A program made the position numbers and the translations under genes. Shown here piece after piece: positions 23,998 through 35,000 of a stretch of 64,000 bases of DNA. The DNA lies in contig NC_051453.1 in the NCBI RefSeq assembly GCF_001649575.2, forward strand, positions 15,930,483-15,994,482, written 5' to 3'. Source of the stretch: Kryptolebias marmoratus (taxonomy: Eukaryota; Chordata; Actinopteri; Cyprinodontiformes; Rivulidae). The notes under the pieces were generated by a model, which was not told the DNA's origin, searched no databases, and saw only the letters and a program-made list of their open reading frames with translations. Each line of letters starts with the position of its first letter. Position 1 is the first letter of the stretch.

Positions 23998-26900
23998 TCA
24001 ACGCGGTACGGCACAGAGGCGGAAAGGCTGGGGGCAGCGGGTGATTCCCAATTTGAAGTCCAGGCTGGGCTGCTCTCCTGCAGGAGAGGAGAACTTGAAC
24101 CTCTGAAGGAGGGAGGTGAAGAACAGGAACAGCTCCATCCTGGCCAGCTGTTCTCCGAGACACACGCGCTTACCTGAAGACACACAATACAACACTTTCA
24201 CACACACACAACTGATAAAATACCTACCTGAAGACACACAATATTTACTGCAGTTTGAAATAAACTGAGAATATGACAGACACACTGATTCCTTTCAAAC
24301 TTACTGAACATATAATTTTAAGTTTACCCAGCAGTAATAAAGGATCTGTGATTAATGTTCTCTTTTAACCTGAGAAGGAGAATTTTACTCAAGCACACTG
24401 GCTCTCTATGTTATGGTAATGGTTAGGTTTTAAGAAAGGCATTTATTTTCATTTTCTTTCAGTTAGTTTAGTTGCTAACAAGCACTATGCACGCACTTCT
24501 GTACCTCATCTTTAAATGCAACACCAAGCTCTGTGTCAGGTAGAAAGGTGATCGGGTTTAGAGAGGGGAGCCCGGAAGAGTGAAACAATGAAAGAGAAAC
24601 AGCAGCTAGATGCAGGTTTTTGCTTCCATGAGGATATAAAATGTGAGTTTCCTCTTTAAGTTGCACTGGAGCAGGAGTCAATGTCACCAGATGCATGAAA
24701 CATGTACTTTATTTTAGCAAATACTGACCTGCAGAGAAAGGCATGAAGGCCTCTCTCTTTCTAAAAGTCCCGTCCTTGTTCAGAAAGTTTTGAGGATTGA
24801 AGGCGTGAGGAGTCTCCCACATTGACTCATCATGTAGGACCGAGTCCAGTGTAGTTATTATTATGGTGCCCTGAAAAACAAGTTTTTGAAACTTCAAGCC
24901 AAATGTTAAACGTTTCATTATTTGACTTATGACATCTATATATGCAAATGTGCAAAGCGGTGATTGTTGCATCCATTCTCTGAGCACGCTGTGGTTTGAG
25001 GATCTGTGTGTTTGAGCTGTCTGACAAAGCTAAAGGCTCTGTTAAAAAATAAATAAATAAAAAATTAGACTAAAGCCTGAAGAACATTTGACAATTTTCA
25101 CAATACAGAAAAGTCCTGGTTTAAGAGAAGAATGAGGTCAATAGCTGAGATTTCTGATTTCTAGCTACAGAAAAAACACAAAGTTGTATTTTGTTTTTCA
25201 AAAATAAATCTCACAGGTTTTTATTTCTTCTATGAAATCAAGGAATATTTGCATGTACTGTATGTGTATCAGCTATTTATCTGATTGACCTCAGACTGAG
25301 TAGTGAAGAGCTCCGGAAGATCATCATTGAGTTAAAGTTTTGGGACACATGTTCCTGAGGAGCGGTCTCATGTTTTCTCTTTCAGTTTAGATTATATTAA
25401 CATGGTCTTTTTAACCTGCAGACATATGTGCCCTTTGTATTGATTTGTGGTAGTTAAATGCCCCCATTTATTTTCTCTACAGTGGACATTATTCTGCTGT
25501 CTCTGAAACGGTAAAAGATATCCTCTCAATCCTTTGTAAGTTTTTGCTCAACATTTTTGATACCAAATTAATAAAAATCACTATGTTTCCTGTCTCACTT
25601 ACTGTTTTTGCCATGACTAAATGTTTTCTTTTATTTAATATTTAATTTATTAGCTTGCTTAACAAAAATGAAATAGCCTGAAAGCTACAGGTAATACATC
25701 TCATTGTTTAGTCAAAAGAAAGTTTTTTTAGTCCGAAACCTTTTCATTCAAAACCTCCCGGAGAGAAAGTATTGAACATTTGAAAAGCTAACAATATGAA
25801 AAAAACAAACACGTGCTGTAATGTTTCATGAAAGAGTTTGTACCTTTGGAATTGTGTAGTTTTCGAAGGTTGTGTCCCTGTTTGCCATGTGGCCCAGACT
25901 CAGAGGAAGGATGTTTCCCATTCTCTGTGTCTCGTGGATGACTGCGTTGGTGTACGGCATGTTCTCTCTGTCGCTCAGAGAGGGCTGTCTGGATGGACCG
26001 ATCACAGCATCAATCTCAGCCTGGACCCGCTCTGCAAGAAATGAAAACCAGGCAAAATTAAACTTTTTTGCGGTGTCCAGATAAAGAAAAGGAAAACCTG
26101 ACATATCCTGTTTTGTCCCATTAGCTGACTGATCTGTTAGATACAGGTGACTCACAGGAAGATGCTTCATTGGTGCACGTGCTTGTTACTCACACACCTT
26201 GTACGTGAGGGTGGTGGATCATGTATAATAGAGCCCAGATTAAAGTGGTGGTGGTGGTTTCAGTTCCAGCAACAAACAGATCCACGACGCAGAAACACAG
26301 ATTGTTGAGATTAAAACCAGAATCTTCGTCGCGATTCTAACAAAAACACAACAGAAATGAGACAGAATGAGCCGTCGTTAACAAAAGCACACAATAAATT
26401 TCACCATGCTAATATTTTTAAAACAAAAAACTAATCCAAAATGGAAAAGTTGTGTGGAAAAACTAAGTTTACCCCATGATTCAACAGACTGTAGATCCTC
26501 CTTTAGCAGCAAGAACTTGAATGATTTTTGTCAGGATTTGGGTTTTCTTTGTGTTTTTGTATTTGGTTTATTGTTTCTTTTGTTGTCTTCATGTTGTGTC
26601 TTGTCCCTGTGCCTGTTATCATTCACTTCTCAGTCTATCGTTTGCCTGTCACATCCATCTACACCTGCTCCTAGTTTTGTAATCTTCTCACCTGTGCCCA
26701 CTTCACCTAATTACCCTCAGCTTTTAACACATGGTCATTTCCTCCACTCACTGCTGGTTCATTGTCGCTTCGTGCGCTGTCTGGTTTTCTCGTCTTGCCG
26801 CTCGTGTTCGGTTTGGATTTTGTTTTGTTTGGTTTTGCTGCCAAGTCAGCCTTTGTTTTGTTCTTTTATTCTTAATAAATTAGTTGTCCTTAAGTTCTTC

Positions 26901-29900
26901 CCATGAGTCTGGGTTCTGGGTTCACCTCCTTCTCCACCACACCTGACAATTTTATGAGTTTCTGTGGAGGAATTTTGGCCCACTCTTTACAATGTTGCTT
27001 GAAATTTACAGACATTTATTTCTGCACAGCATCCCTCAACAGCATTTCAGCTGGGATGAGGTTTGGACTTTGACTGAATTGTTGCAACATCTTGATCTTC
27101 TTGTAGATCTGCTGCTGAGTTTGGGATCATTGTCCTGTTGCAGCATGACCCAGTTTGGTTCAAGTTTCAGCGGTCCGACATATAGCGTCACATTTAACTC
27201 TGAAATCTTTGGTCCACAGAGGAGTTTGTTGCTGACTCAGTGACTGCAAGGTGCCTCGAGCTGCAAAACAAGCCCAATCATCACCTCTCCACTGCCGTGC
27301 TTTACAGTTGCTATGACATGCTGTGCGACGGCAAACCATCTTTACTAAGGTTTTATGTTTTGTGGTTCATTCAAATTAAATTTTCTTTTTTAACAGAAGA
27401 TTTCTCCTGGCAAACAAACCTTACTTATTCAGTGTTTTTCTGATTGTTCCATCTTAAACCTTGGGATGAATTTGATGGGTCATTCACTCCTGGGAAGGTC
27501 CTCTTTAATGTTTCCTGTTTGTGAATATTTGTTTTTCACTGTAGGATAATGAACTCCAAGTAGTTTTAAAAAGACCTTTAACCCTTCCCAGACTGATAGG
27601 CAGCAACAGTATCTCTAAGGTCATTGCTGATGTCTTTCCCTCTTGGCGTTGTGTTAAAACACACACCTGTTTGCTCCAGAGCAACAAACTAACAAAACTC
27701 CTGCATTTATAGAGGAGCTCAGACTGATGATGATGAGTGAATTAATGTGTTTGATCAGCAGTTCTTGGCTGATACTTTCCCTCTTAAATTCTATGGAGCT
27801 AGTTTTTCACACACAGCTTTTCCATTTTGGCTCCGCATTTGTTCACTAAAAAATCTCATGTTGGCATCTGTTGTGTGTTTTTTTTGTACACATGAGGTTA
27901 GATCAGAACCTGGTAAAGACCAGATATTTTGTATTATGTCCTGGTATTTAAAACCTTGCAACTCCCCCCATGTCCGCATTTCATTTCAGATTCCAAAACT
28001 AAAATCAGCTCAGCAGAGGTTCAGTGAAGTTCTCACTTTTTCCATTTCTACGAGGAAGGCATCAATGTAGTCTCTTGGTGATGAAGGGTCAAGGTTCTCT
28101 CTGTGTTCTTTGATCCTAATCTTCGTGAACTCCTGCAGCTCCTGGTTTAGAGTGAATATCTTCTGATGAGGTCCAGGCAGCCACTTCATCAACCACGGCA
28201 ACGCGTTGAACATCTACAGAGCAGAGAGAAAATGACAGTAGCAACTTAAAGTCGGGAAATAAACAAAATCTGATGTTTTTTTCTGCCTGAACTGTATCAT
28301 GTTAGTGTTTGTTCCTGGGATCAATTTACGTGCTGGTTTTTACAGTAATCGGAAAATACCACCACCATATGGAAGTATATTTACTGTAACAATGAACCCA
28401 CACACACTTTTACAGTACATTTAGTGTGACTCTTGATATTTAAAACTGTGCATAATTGTAAATTAAAGTCTGGCTGTGAAAGGTACATGAAACAAAGGCT
28501 TACTTCTCCATGCATCAATTGTTGTTTTAAACTAGGTTTAATAAAAAATGATAATAAGCAAAGAATTTATCAGATAAATGAAAACAGCAATTTCAAAACT
28601 TATATACATACCAAGAAAACTTCAATAAATTTTATCGGGCAATTTTCTGTAAAATGGTAAACAATCTTTTGATCATTTAACAGGTTTTTAGCCACTTCAT
28701 TAATCCAACTTCCAGCCACAGAGCGTGATCTTTCTTTATAATCCACCGTTAAACTAAATGTTTTTACACAGCTGATGTAAGCTGCTGCGAGGAAAAGCAA
28801 AGTGCAGTTTTGTACACATATGGCAAAGTGATTGAAATAAGGCGTTCTATAAAAATATGGCAAGCCATTTTGAGAATAATAAATTTTTTAAAAATCAAGA
28901 CAGGCATTTGAAAGAAACTTTAAAAATGCTAAAGTAAATGAAAGACTCTTCCTTTACTAGAAGATGTCAGTAATTAAACATCCAACAAACTTGTCTAATT
29001 ATAATGTTCACTTAAATAATTTATTCAGATGTAAGTACTGTATAATTAGACAGTTACATGTGGCTGTTCTGGTACAAAGTACAATCAGGAAATACCTGGC
29101 ATGGTACTCCAGTAAAGGAACACAGCTCAGGTTACAGCAGGTTTGTCCTCCCAGTTTCACTCTAATTAGTATTATTTTCATCACACCCAGCATGTTTAAT
29201 TTCACATTAAGAGGTGTGGAGTCCTCACCTGTGCCCACACGCTTCCTTCTAAGTATAAGGCCTCGTTCAGGCTCTGAAGTATTTTGTGGTACTGCTTGTC
29301 GGTGTACTCAAACCGACTGCCAAACACCAAACAGCAGATGATGTTGGACACCGCAGTGTTTATCAGTTTTTGGGTATTAAAAGGCTGACCTGTAAGGAAA
29401 CAAGAAAATCACATACAAGACAAAAACTACTGGAAAGGAACTACCTGTCAAAGCACAACTTGCTTATCTGGGCTCCGATTTTCTTTACTTATTTCAGCTC
29501 TGATACAGAAACTGTTGGTGTTAATGATGTGAATCTGACCTTTGTGATCAGCAAAAGCCTCTGTGAGATACTGGCACTCCTGCTGGATGTATCTCTCCAA
29601 GCTCTTCCTGCCCAGACCAAAGTTTCTGAGCGTGTGAAGAGCGAATCTCCTTTGCTGCTTCCATGGATATCCATTGCTTCCTACAAGACCTGTTTTGAAA
29701 CACAAATCAGCAATCAGAAAATAACCAGTAGCTAAGATGCTAATATTCCTCCAATTAAATCACCAGATTGCAGCTTCTAATCCCAAACAAAAAGAACACC
29801 ACCATTGTTTCCCACTAATTCCTCAAACAGTGGGACTTGGGGACGATCCATGAAGTCTTCTCCTTGTTGGACCAGAGCCTCCTTCACCAGCTTGTAGCCG

Positions 29901-30820
29901 TTAACGACCACAACTCTTCCTCCAAACAGGCGGAGGCTGAAAACATTCCCATATTTCTCTGAAAGCTGAACACAGACAACATTTTTATAAAACACTGAAG
30001 AGACACAATGTGGGTCTAAGAAACAAAATTATTGAAGGCTGAACAAAATTCATTGCTGGCAGTTTTGTATTTTTGTTTGTCAAACACAGACTATTGAATT
30101 CCTATTTCTGTGTAATTAAGACAAGATATTCTGACCTACATGAATATTGATATTCCAAAATAATTTACATTTTGATCCTCTGACCTTCTGTCACCTTATC
30201 TGCCTCCAGATCTCTTGTATTTAACAATAATTTGCTTGTAGTTCTTTATGAATACTACATATAATTTCCAAATCCATGTCTGCTTTTTGTTAAGTATATA
30301 ACATTAGAGTGGTGTAAAAGGGTCAATGAAGAAAGAAAAGGAAAACAGGCAAAGGTTTTAGGAATCAAGGGGAAAAAAAAGGTTGTTTGAGTTTGCTTAA
30401 AGGTTGTTACTTTAAAGCACACTTGGCTTTAGTTGCTGAATCAGGTTAAAGTTCGTTTAACCTCTCACACACCAGAGTTAATAATTTCCTGGCTCTTATG
30501 GAAAACAGTGTTCAAACTTATGATCAGCGTCAGTTTTATTTTTAAAGCACTACAAACATTACAAACATTTTATTCTGAGCAGCAGCTGCATAGTTTGTTC
30601 ATTATCTCAGGACTCGTACCTCTTTGAACTGCAGGTGGATCTTGGAGGCGCTGATCCGATGAAGGTGTCCAATAAAAGGTAGAGACCTCGGTCCTGGTGG
30701 GAAGTTTCTGGGCACTCTGTTCTTCAAAACATCAGTCAACAGCAGGAAAACACACAAAAATATCAAAACACTCCTGCTGTCCAACCACTCCAAGCCGAGA
30801 ACAGCAGAGATCGCCTCCAT
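23998..30820 (-). CDS. Cytochrome P450 family 2 (CYP2J-like), array gene C
   Basis: Nine exons in coding order: 30820-30620, 29965-29803, 29689-29540, 29389-29229, 28213-28037, 26336-26198, 26031-25844, 24870-24729, 24173-23998; 498 residues. All introns are GT-AG. Motifs: anchor [12 protein letters not shown], hinge NFPPGPR, C-helix WKQQRR, I-helix [12 protein letters not shown]-x-x-R in HETQR (usually HEIQR), haem loop [11 protein letters not shown] (Cys445). The ER-bound fatty-acid/xenobiotic oxidase role is inferred from the family. Exon 1 differs from gene D exon 1 at only two bases, and exon 3 with its flanks is identical to gene D, while exons 2 and 4 are clearly different. The start codon is only 5 bases from the N gap, so its promoter is missing. 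Intron 5 is long (1.7 kb) and holds two nested mobile elements. Confidence 0.88.
26440..27720 (-). mobile_element. Tc1-like transposon relic in intron 5 of gene C, interrupted by an LTR-like insertion
   Basis: On the minus strand, 27340-27100 retains words of a Tc1-type transposase. A GGxVMxxG-like start is followed by HLAVTES, NSSV and a CAACAGGACAATGATCCCAA block, which encodes the QQDNDPK catalytic motif of Tc1 elements. Frameshifts and stops are frequent, so it is dead. The segment 26529-26948 is a later insertion. The outer limits are approximate. Confidence 0.6.
26529..26948 (+). mobile_element. 420-bp solo-LTR-like element with 5-bp target-site duplication
   Basis: The element begins TGTCAGG and ends CCTGACA, with the 5-bp duplication ATTTT on both sides (26524-26528 and 26949-26953). 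TG...CA ends, a 4-6-bp TSD and an internal AATAAA (near 26874) suit a solo LTR; a MITE with short inverted ends is the alternative. A shorter relative in the opposite orientation is at 52728-53025 in gene G. Confidence 0.6.
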
Positions 30821-30825
30821 GTCTT

Positions 30826-31298
30826 NNNNNNNNNNNNNNNNNNNNNNNNNNNNNNNNNNNNNNNNNNNNNNNNNNNNNNNNNNNNNNNNNNNNNNNNNNN
30901 NNNNNNNNNNNNNNNNNNNNNNNNNNNNNNNNNNNNNNNNNNNNNNNNNNNNNNNNNNNNNNNNNNNNNNNNNNNNNNNNNNNNNNNNNNNNNNNNNNNN
31001 NNNNNNNNNNNNNNNNNNNNNNNNNNNNNNNNNNNNNNNNNNNNNNNNNNNNNNNNNNNNNNNNNNNNNNNNNNNNNNNNNNNNNNNNNNNNNNNNNNNN
31101 NNNNNNNNNNNNNNNNNNNNNNNNNNNNNNNNNNNNNNNNNNNNNNNNNNNNNNNNNNNNNNNNNNNNNNNNNNNNNNNNNNNNNNNNNNNNNNNNNNNN
31201 NNNNNNNNNNNNNNNNNNNNNNNNNNNNNNNNNNNNNNNNNNNNNNNNNNNNNNNNNNNNNNNNNNNNNNNNNNNNNNNNNNNNNNNNNNNNNNNNNN
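30826..31298. other. Assembly gap (473 N)
   Basis: This run of N lies directly upstream of the gene C start codon and ends in a GATA microsatellite. It probably marks a collapsed or unresolved repeat. It removes the gene C promoter and leaves the join between genes C and D unverified. Confidence 0.99.

Positions 31299-31397
<99 letters not shown>
31299..31397. repeat. (GATA)n microsatellite at gap edge
   Basis: About 25 perfect units of AGAT run from the gap edge to 31397. The true length is unknown because the array continues into the N run. Confidence 0.97.
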
Positions 31398-32098
31398 ATT
31401 TAGGATACAATATTCACATCATTTTAGTTATACCGACATCACTTCTTACTTTCTGTGTTTCTGTTCTTTGAGCTGCAAAAATCAGTGACATTTCTCACAG
31501 ATTTAATTTTCTTTTATTTCTCATTTAATTCTTTTTATTTGCCAGTGATTATAACAGACTCACCACCAACCAGCTGTCTAATTCCCAAAATATGTTTTTA
31601 AGTTTTAATATATATATATTTGCAGTGACATGCAGCACAATGTGACAAACAATACACAGCACAGGTGCTTTTAATTCATACTCTTTAATTGTTTTGTTTA
31701 ATGTTGTTGCAGCAAAGCAAACAAAACAGGCAGCATGTTGAAGGATGCAAAACAGCCATAAATTCAAATAGTCCAGCAAATCAAAAACAGCATAAAAGAG
31801 CCAAAGATGGAGCACATAAAAATTATTGTGTTTAGCGTTGCACACTGAAACCTGTAAAGTTTTAAACCGAGAAGCTTAGGTATATTTCTCTGATATTCAT
31901 TTTATTGAACTTGTGAAATTTTAATGTTTTTTAAAAATTAGACTTGGCTCTATAATCCTTTTTTTTGTTGTTGTTGTTTCTTAAGAACAAGCATTCACCG
32001 AACGTCAGTGTTTGAAAATCTATAAAATGAATTTATGGTTTGCATAGACTTAAGAACAATACATATGAGGACCAGGAGATTTGTGTTCAAACAGAGGT
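31398..32098. other. Intergenic sequence between gap and gene D 3' end
   Basis: AT-rich sequence with no recognisable gene. It should contain the 3' UTR of gene D (minus strand) and distal upstream sequence of gene C. Confidence 0.45.
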
Positions 32099-35000
32099 TT
32101 AACGCGGTACGGCACAGAGGCAGTAAGGTTTGGGACAACGAGTGACTCCCAGTTTGAAGTCCAGGCTGGGCTGCTCTCCTGCAGGAGCCGAGAACTTGAA
32201 CCTCTGAAGGAAGGAGGTGAAGAACAGGAACAGCTCCATCCTGGCCAGCTGTTCTCCGAGACACACACGCTTACCTGAAGACACACAATACAACAGTTGT
32301 ACTCACACAGGCTTTCAGTCTTGTCCTTTGTGCTCAGAGATTTGTCCAGATTCTTAAAATCTTTTAATGATATCATGAGCTGTAGATGATGGGATATTCA
32401 AAGTTTCCCCAATTTCTTAATCAGTCCATTTTTAGATGCACTTTTTTGCTAATCGGTGAACCTCTACCCATCTTTTCTTCTTTGAGATTCAGCCTTTCTA
32501 AAATGCTCTTTTATTACCCAGTCTTCTTACTGACATGTTGCCAATTAACCTAATTTGTTGCAAAATGGCTAACTTCAAAAGTAGTTCAACAGGATTAAAA
32601 CAAAAAGATAAAGAAATTTCTTTGTGCCATTTTGTTTCATTCAGACTTGACAAAACTGCATGTTTTTTCTTCGGATTTCAACGAATAACTCACCTGCAGA
32701 GAAAGGCATGAAGGCCTCTCTCTTCCTAAATTTTCCATCCTTGTCCAGAAAGTGTTGTGGGTTGAAGGTGTGAGGAGTCTCCCACATTGTCTCGTCACGT
32801 AGGACTGAGTCCAGAGTTGCCAGGATCATAGTGCCCTAAAAAAAAAAAAAAAGTTCTTTAAAAGTCAGCTAGATAATAAACAGAAGAAATAAATAATAAA
32901 TGTTTCATAATATTATTACCCACTGACATTGAGCTGCATGACAGCAAACCCAAAGCTATAAACCCACATGACCTAAACACTGTAAACCATTCAGGTCTCA
33001 CTGCCATTCTGTAAACCTTCCCTGTCAGTTTTGCAACTATCCTTCAGTCAAAAATCACAATAACATTGCATTCTCTATTATGTAATTTATGCTTTGCTAA
33101 AATGGCCAGATTTAAAACAGTTATGAAATCAAAAGTTATTTTCTGAGTCAGTCATTCTAAAGTCTTTTGTTTTAAGCTATACAAGCTTGGGTGGCCATCC
33201 CTGGTCCTCTAAGGCCACTATCCTGCATGTTTTCCTTGTTTCTCTGCTCCAACACACCTGATTTGAAACAATGGGTGATTAAAACGCTTCTGCAGAACAT
33301 GGAGAGGTAATTTAACCACTGAATCAGGTGTGTTGGAGCAGAGAAACAAGTAAAACATGCAGGATAGTGGCCCTCGAGGACCAGAGTTGGCCACCCCTGC
33401 TACACAGAGTACATCTTTAAAATTAGAAAAATTTACATTAAGACATCTAAATTAAAATGCTTTTATTAATGGGTCAATCATAAACCTTTGGAATTGAGTA
33501 TTTATCCAGGGTTGTGTTCTTGTTTGCCATGTGGACCACATTAAGAGGGAGGATGTTTCCCATTCTCTGTATCTCATGGATGACAGCATCGGTGTATGGC
33601 ATGTTTTCTCTGTCAGCCACAGAAGGCTGTCTGGATGGACCAATCACAGCGTCGATCTCAGCCTGGACCCGCTCTGCACACAGGGAAATAAAACAAGATT
33701 TGAATATTTTATGCGTTTGGATAAACATGGAAGAAACTTCACATTGTGAACTCCTTCATCCCAGCAAATGCCTGATCTGTTAAATACAAAGGACTCTATA
33801 AACTCTTAGGGAGATGCATGAATGTTACACACACACCTTGTATGTGAGGGTAGTAGATCATGTATAATAGCCCCCAGTTCAAAGTAGTGGTGGTGGTTTC
33901 AGTTCCAGCGCCGAACAGGTCCAAAGTACAAAAACACAAATTTCTGAGATCAAAACTAGACTCTTTGTCCTCATGCTGTGGGAAACACAACAGACAGATG
34001 AATGTTTTTATTTACAAACTTCATTAGATGCAAAAAAAAAAAACCAACACACCAAGCTCTTACCTTTTGCATTTCTATGAGGAAGGAGTCGATGTAGTCT
34101 CTCGGTGATGAAGGGTTGAGATTTTCTCTGTGTTCTTTGATCCTAATTTCTATGAAGTCAATTATTGACTGTGTTAAAGTGAATATCTTCTGATGAGGTC
34201 CAGGCAGCCACCTCATCAGCCAAGGAGCTGTGTTGTAAAACTACAGAGCAGGGAGACAGTTACAGTATCAACTAAGAGAGACCCTCCTCCTGGTATTTCA
34301 AACTGGAAATGCTCTAAACATCGTCTACTTCAGGTAATGTATTCATTACGTTTAACAGCCATAAAATTTCCTTAACATTTCATGAGACAGTTCCGATCCT
34401 TTGAAAAGGGGTTCTGTCAAAAAGCTATGAACAGATAATATCTTACCTGCTGTAGCTCCTTGAACAACCTCAGTTTTGGCAAATAAAACTTACATCCAAC
34501 AGGACGGACAAGCTAACAGCTAATCTGATCACAGCATGGCCGAAAACACCAGCTCCAACCTTTAAAATTTTGCAATATTATTATTAATAATAAATGTAAT
34601 CTTCAAAATGTTGTTATAGTTCATGAGAATGTTATTTAGCCTCGGCCAGTTTTATATTACAGTTATTCTGGCACATATTTGATAAAATTCATGTCATTTC
34701 AGTGCCCCGGTCTGAACCAGAAGTGCTACAGCTGACTGCTGATGCTGCGCTTTTAGTTAATGATAAAATTTCATGTGAATAACAGAGTACCGGAAAACAG
34801 CAGCGTAAAGGATTATAAAACACCAGTTGTATGAACTGCTAGAAACTTAGATTGGAGCTGTGTTTGGACTAGCCGTTAGCTTGTCAGTCCTGTCAGAGTT
34901 AGCATGTCTTTGTCCAAACTGGAGCTGTTTGAAGAGCTACCTACAACAGGTAAGATCTTAATTGTTCATAGGCGTTTCACAGAACCCCACTTCAACAGAA

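Noticed and set aside
23980..24177. Conserved antisense frame over exon 9, recurring at other CYP2 exon 9 copies (for example 32081-32278 and 16989-17216)
   Set aside because: It recurs only because exon 9 itself is conserved between paralogues; the sense frame with the haem loop is the real one.
27500..28035. Possible additional exon of gene C within the long intron 5
   Set aside because: Exons 5 and 6 join in frame without it, and the sequence here is transposon relic.
30697..31410. Long open frames through 30697-31410 on both strands
   Set aside because: They are produced by the N run (unknown residues) plus the GATA repeat; not coding evidence.
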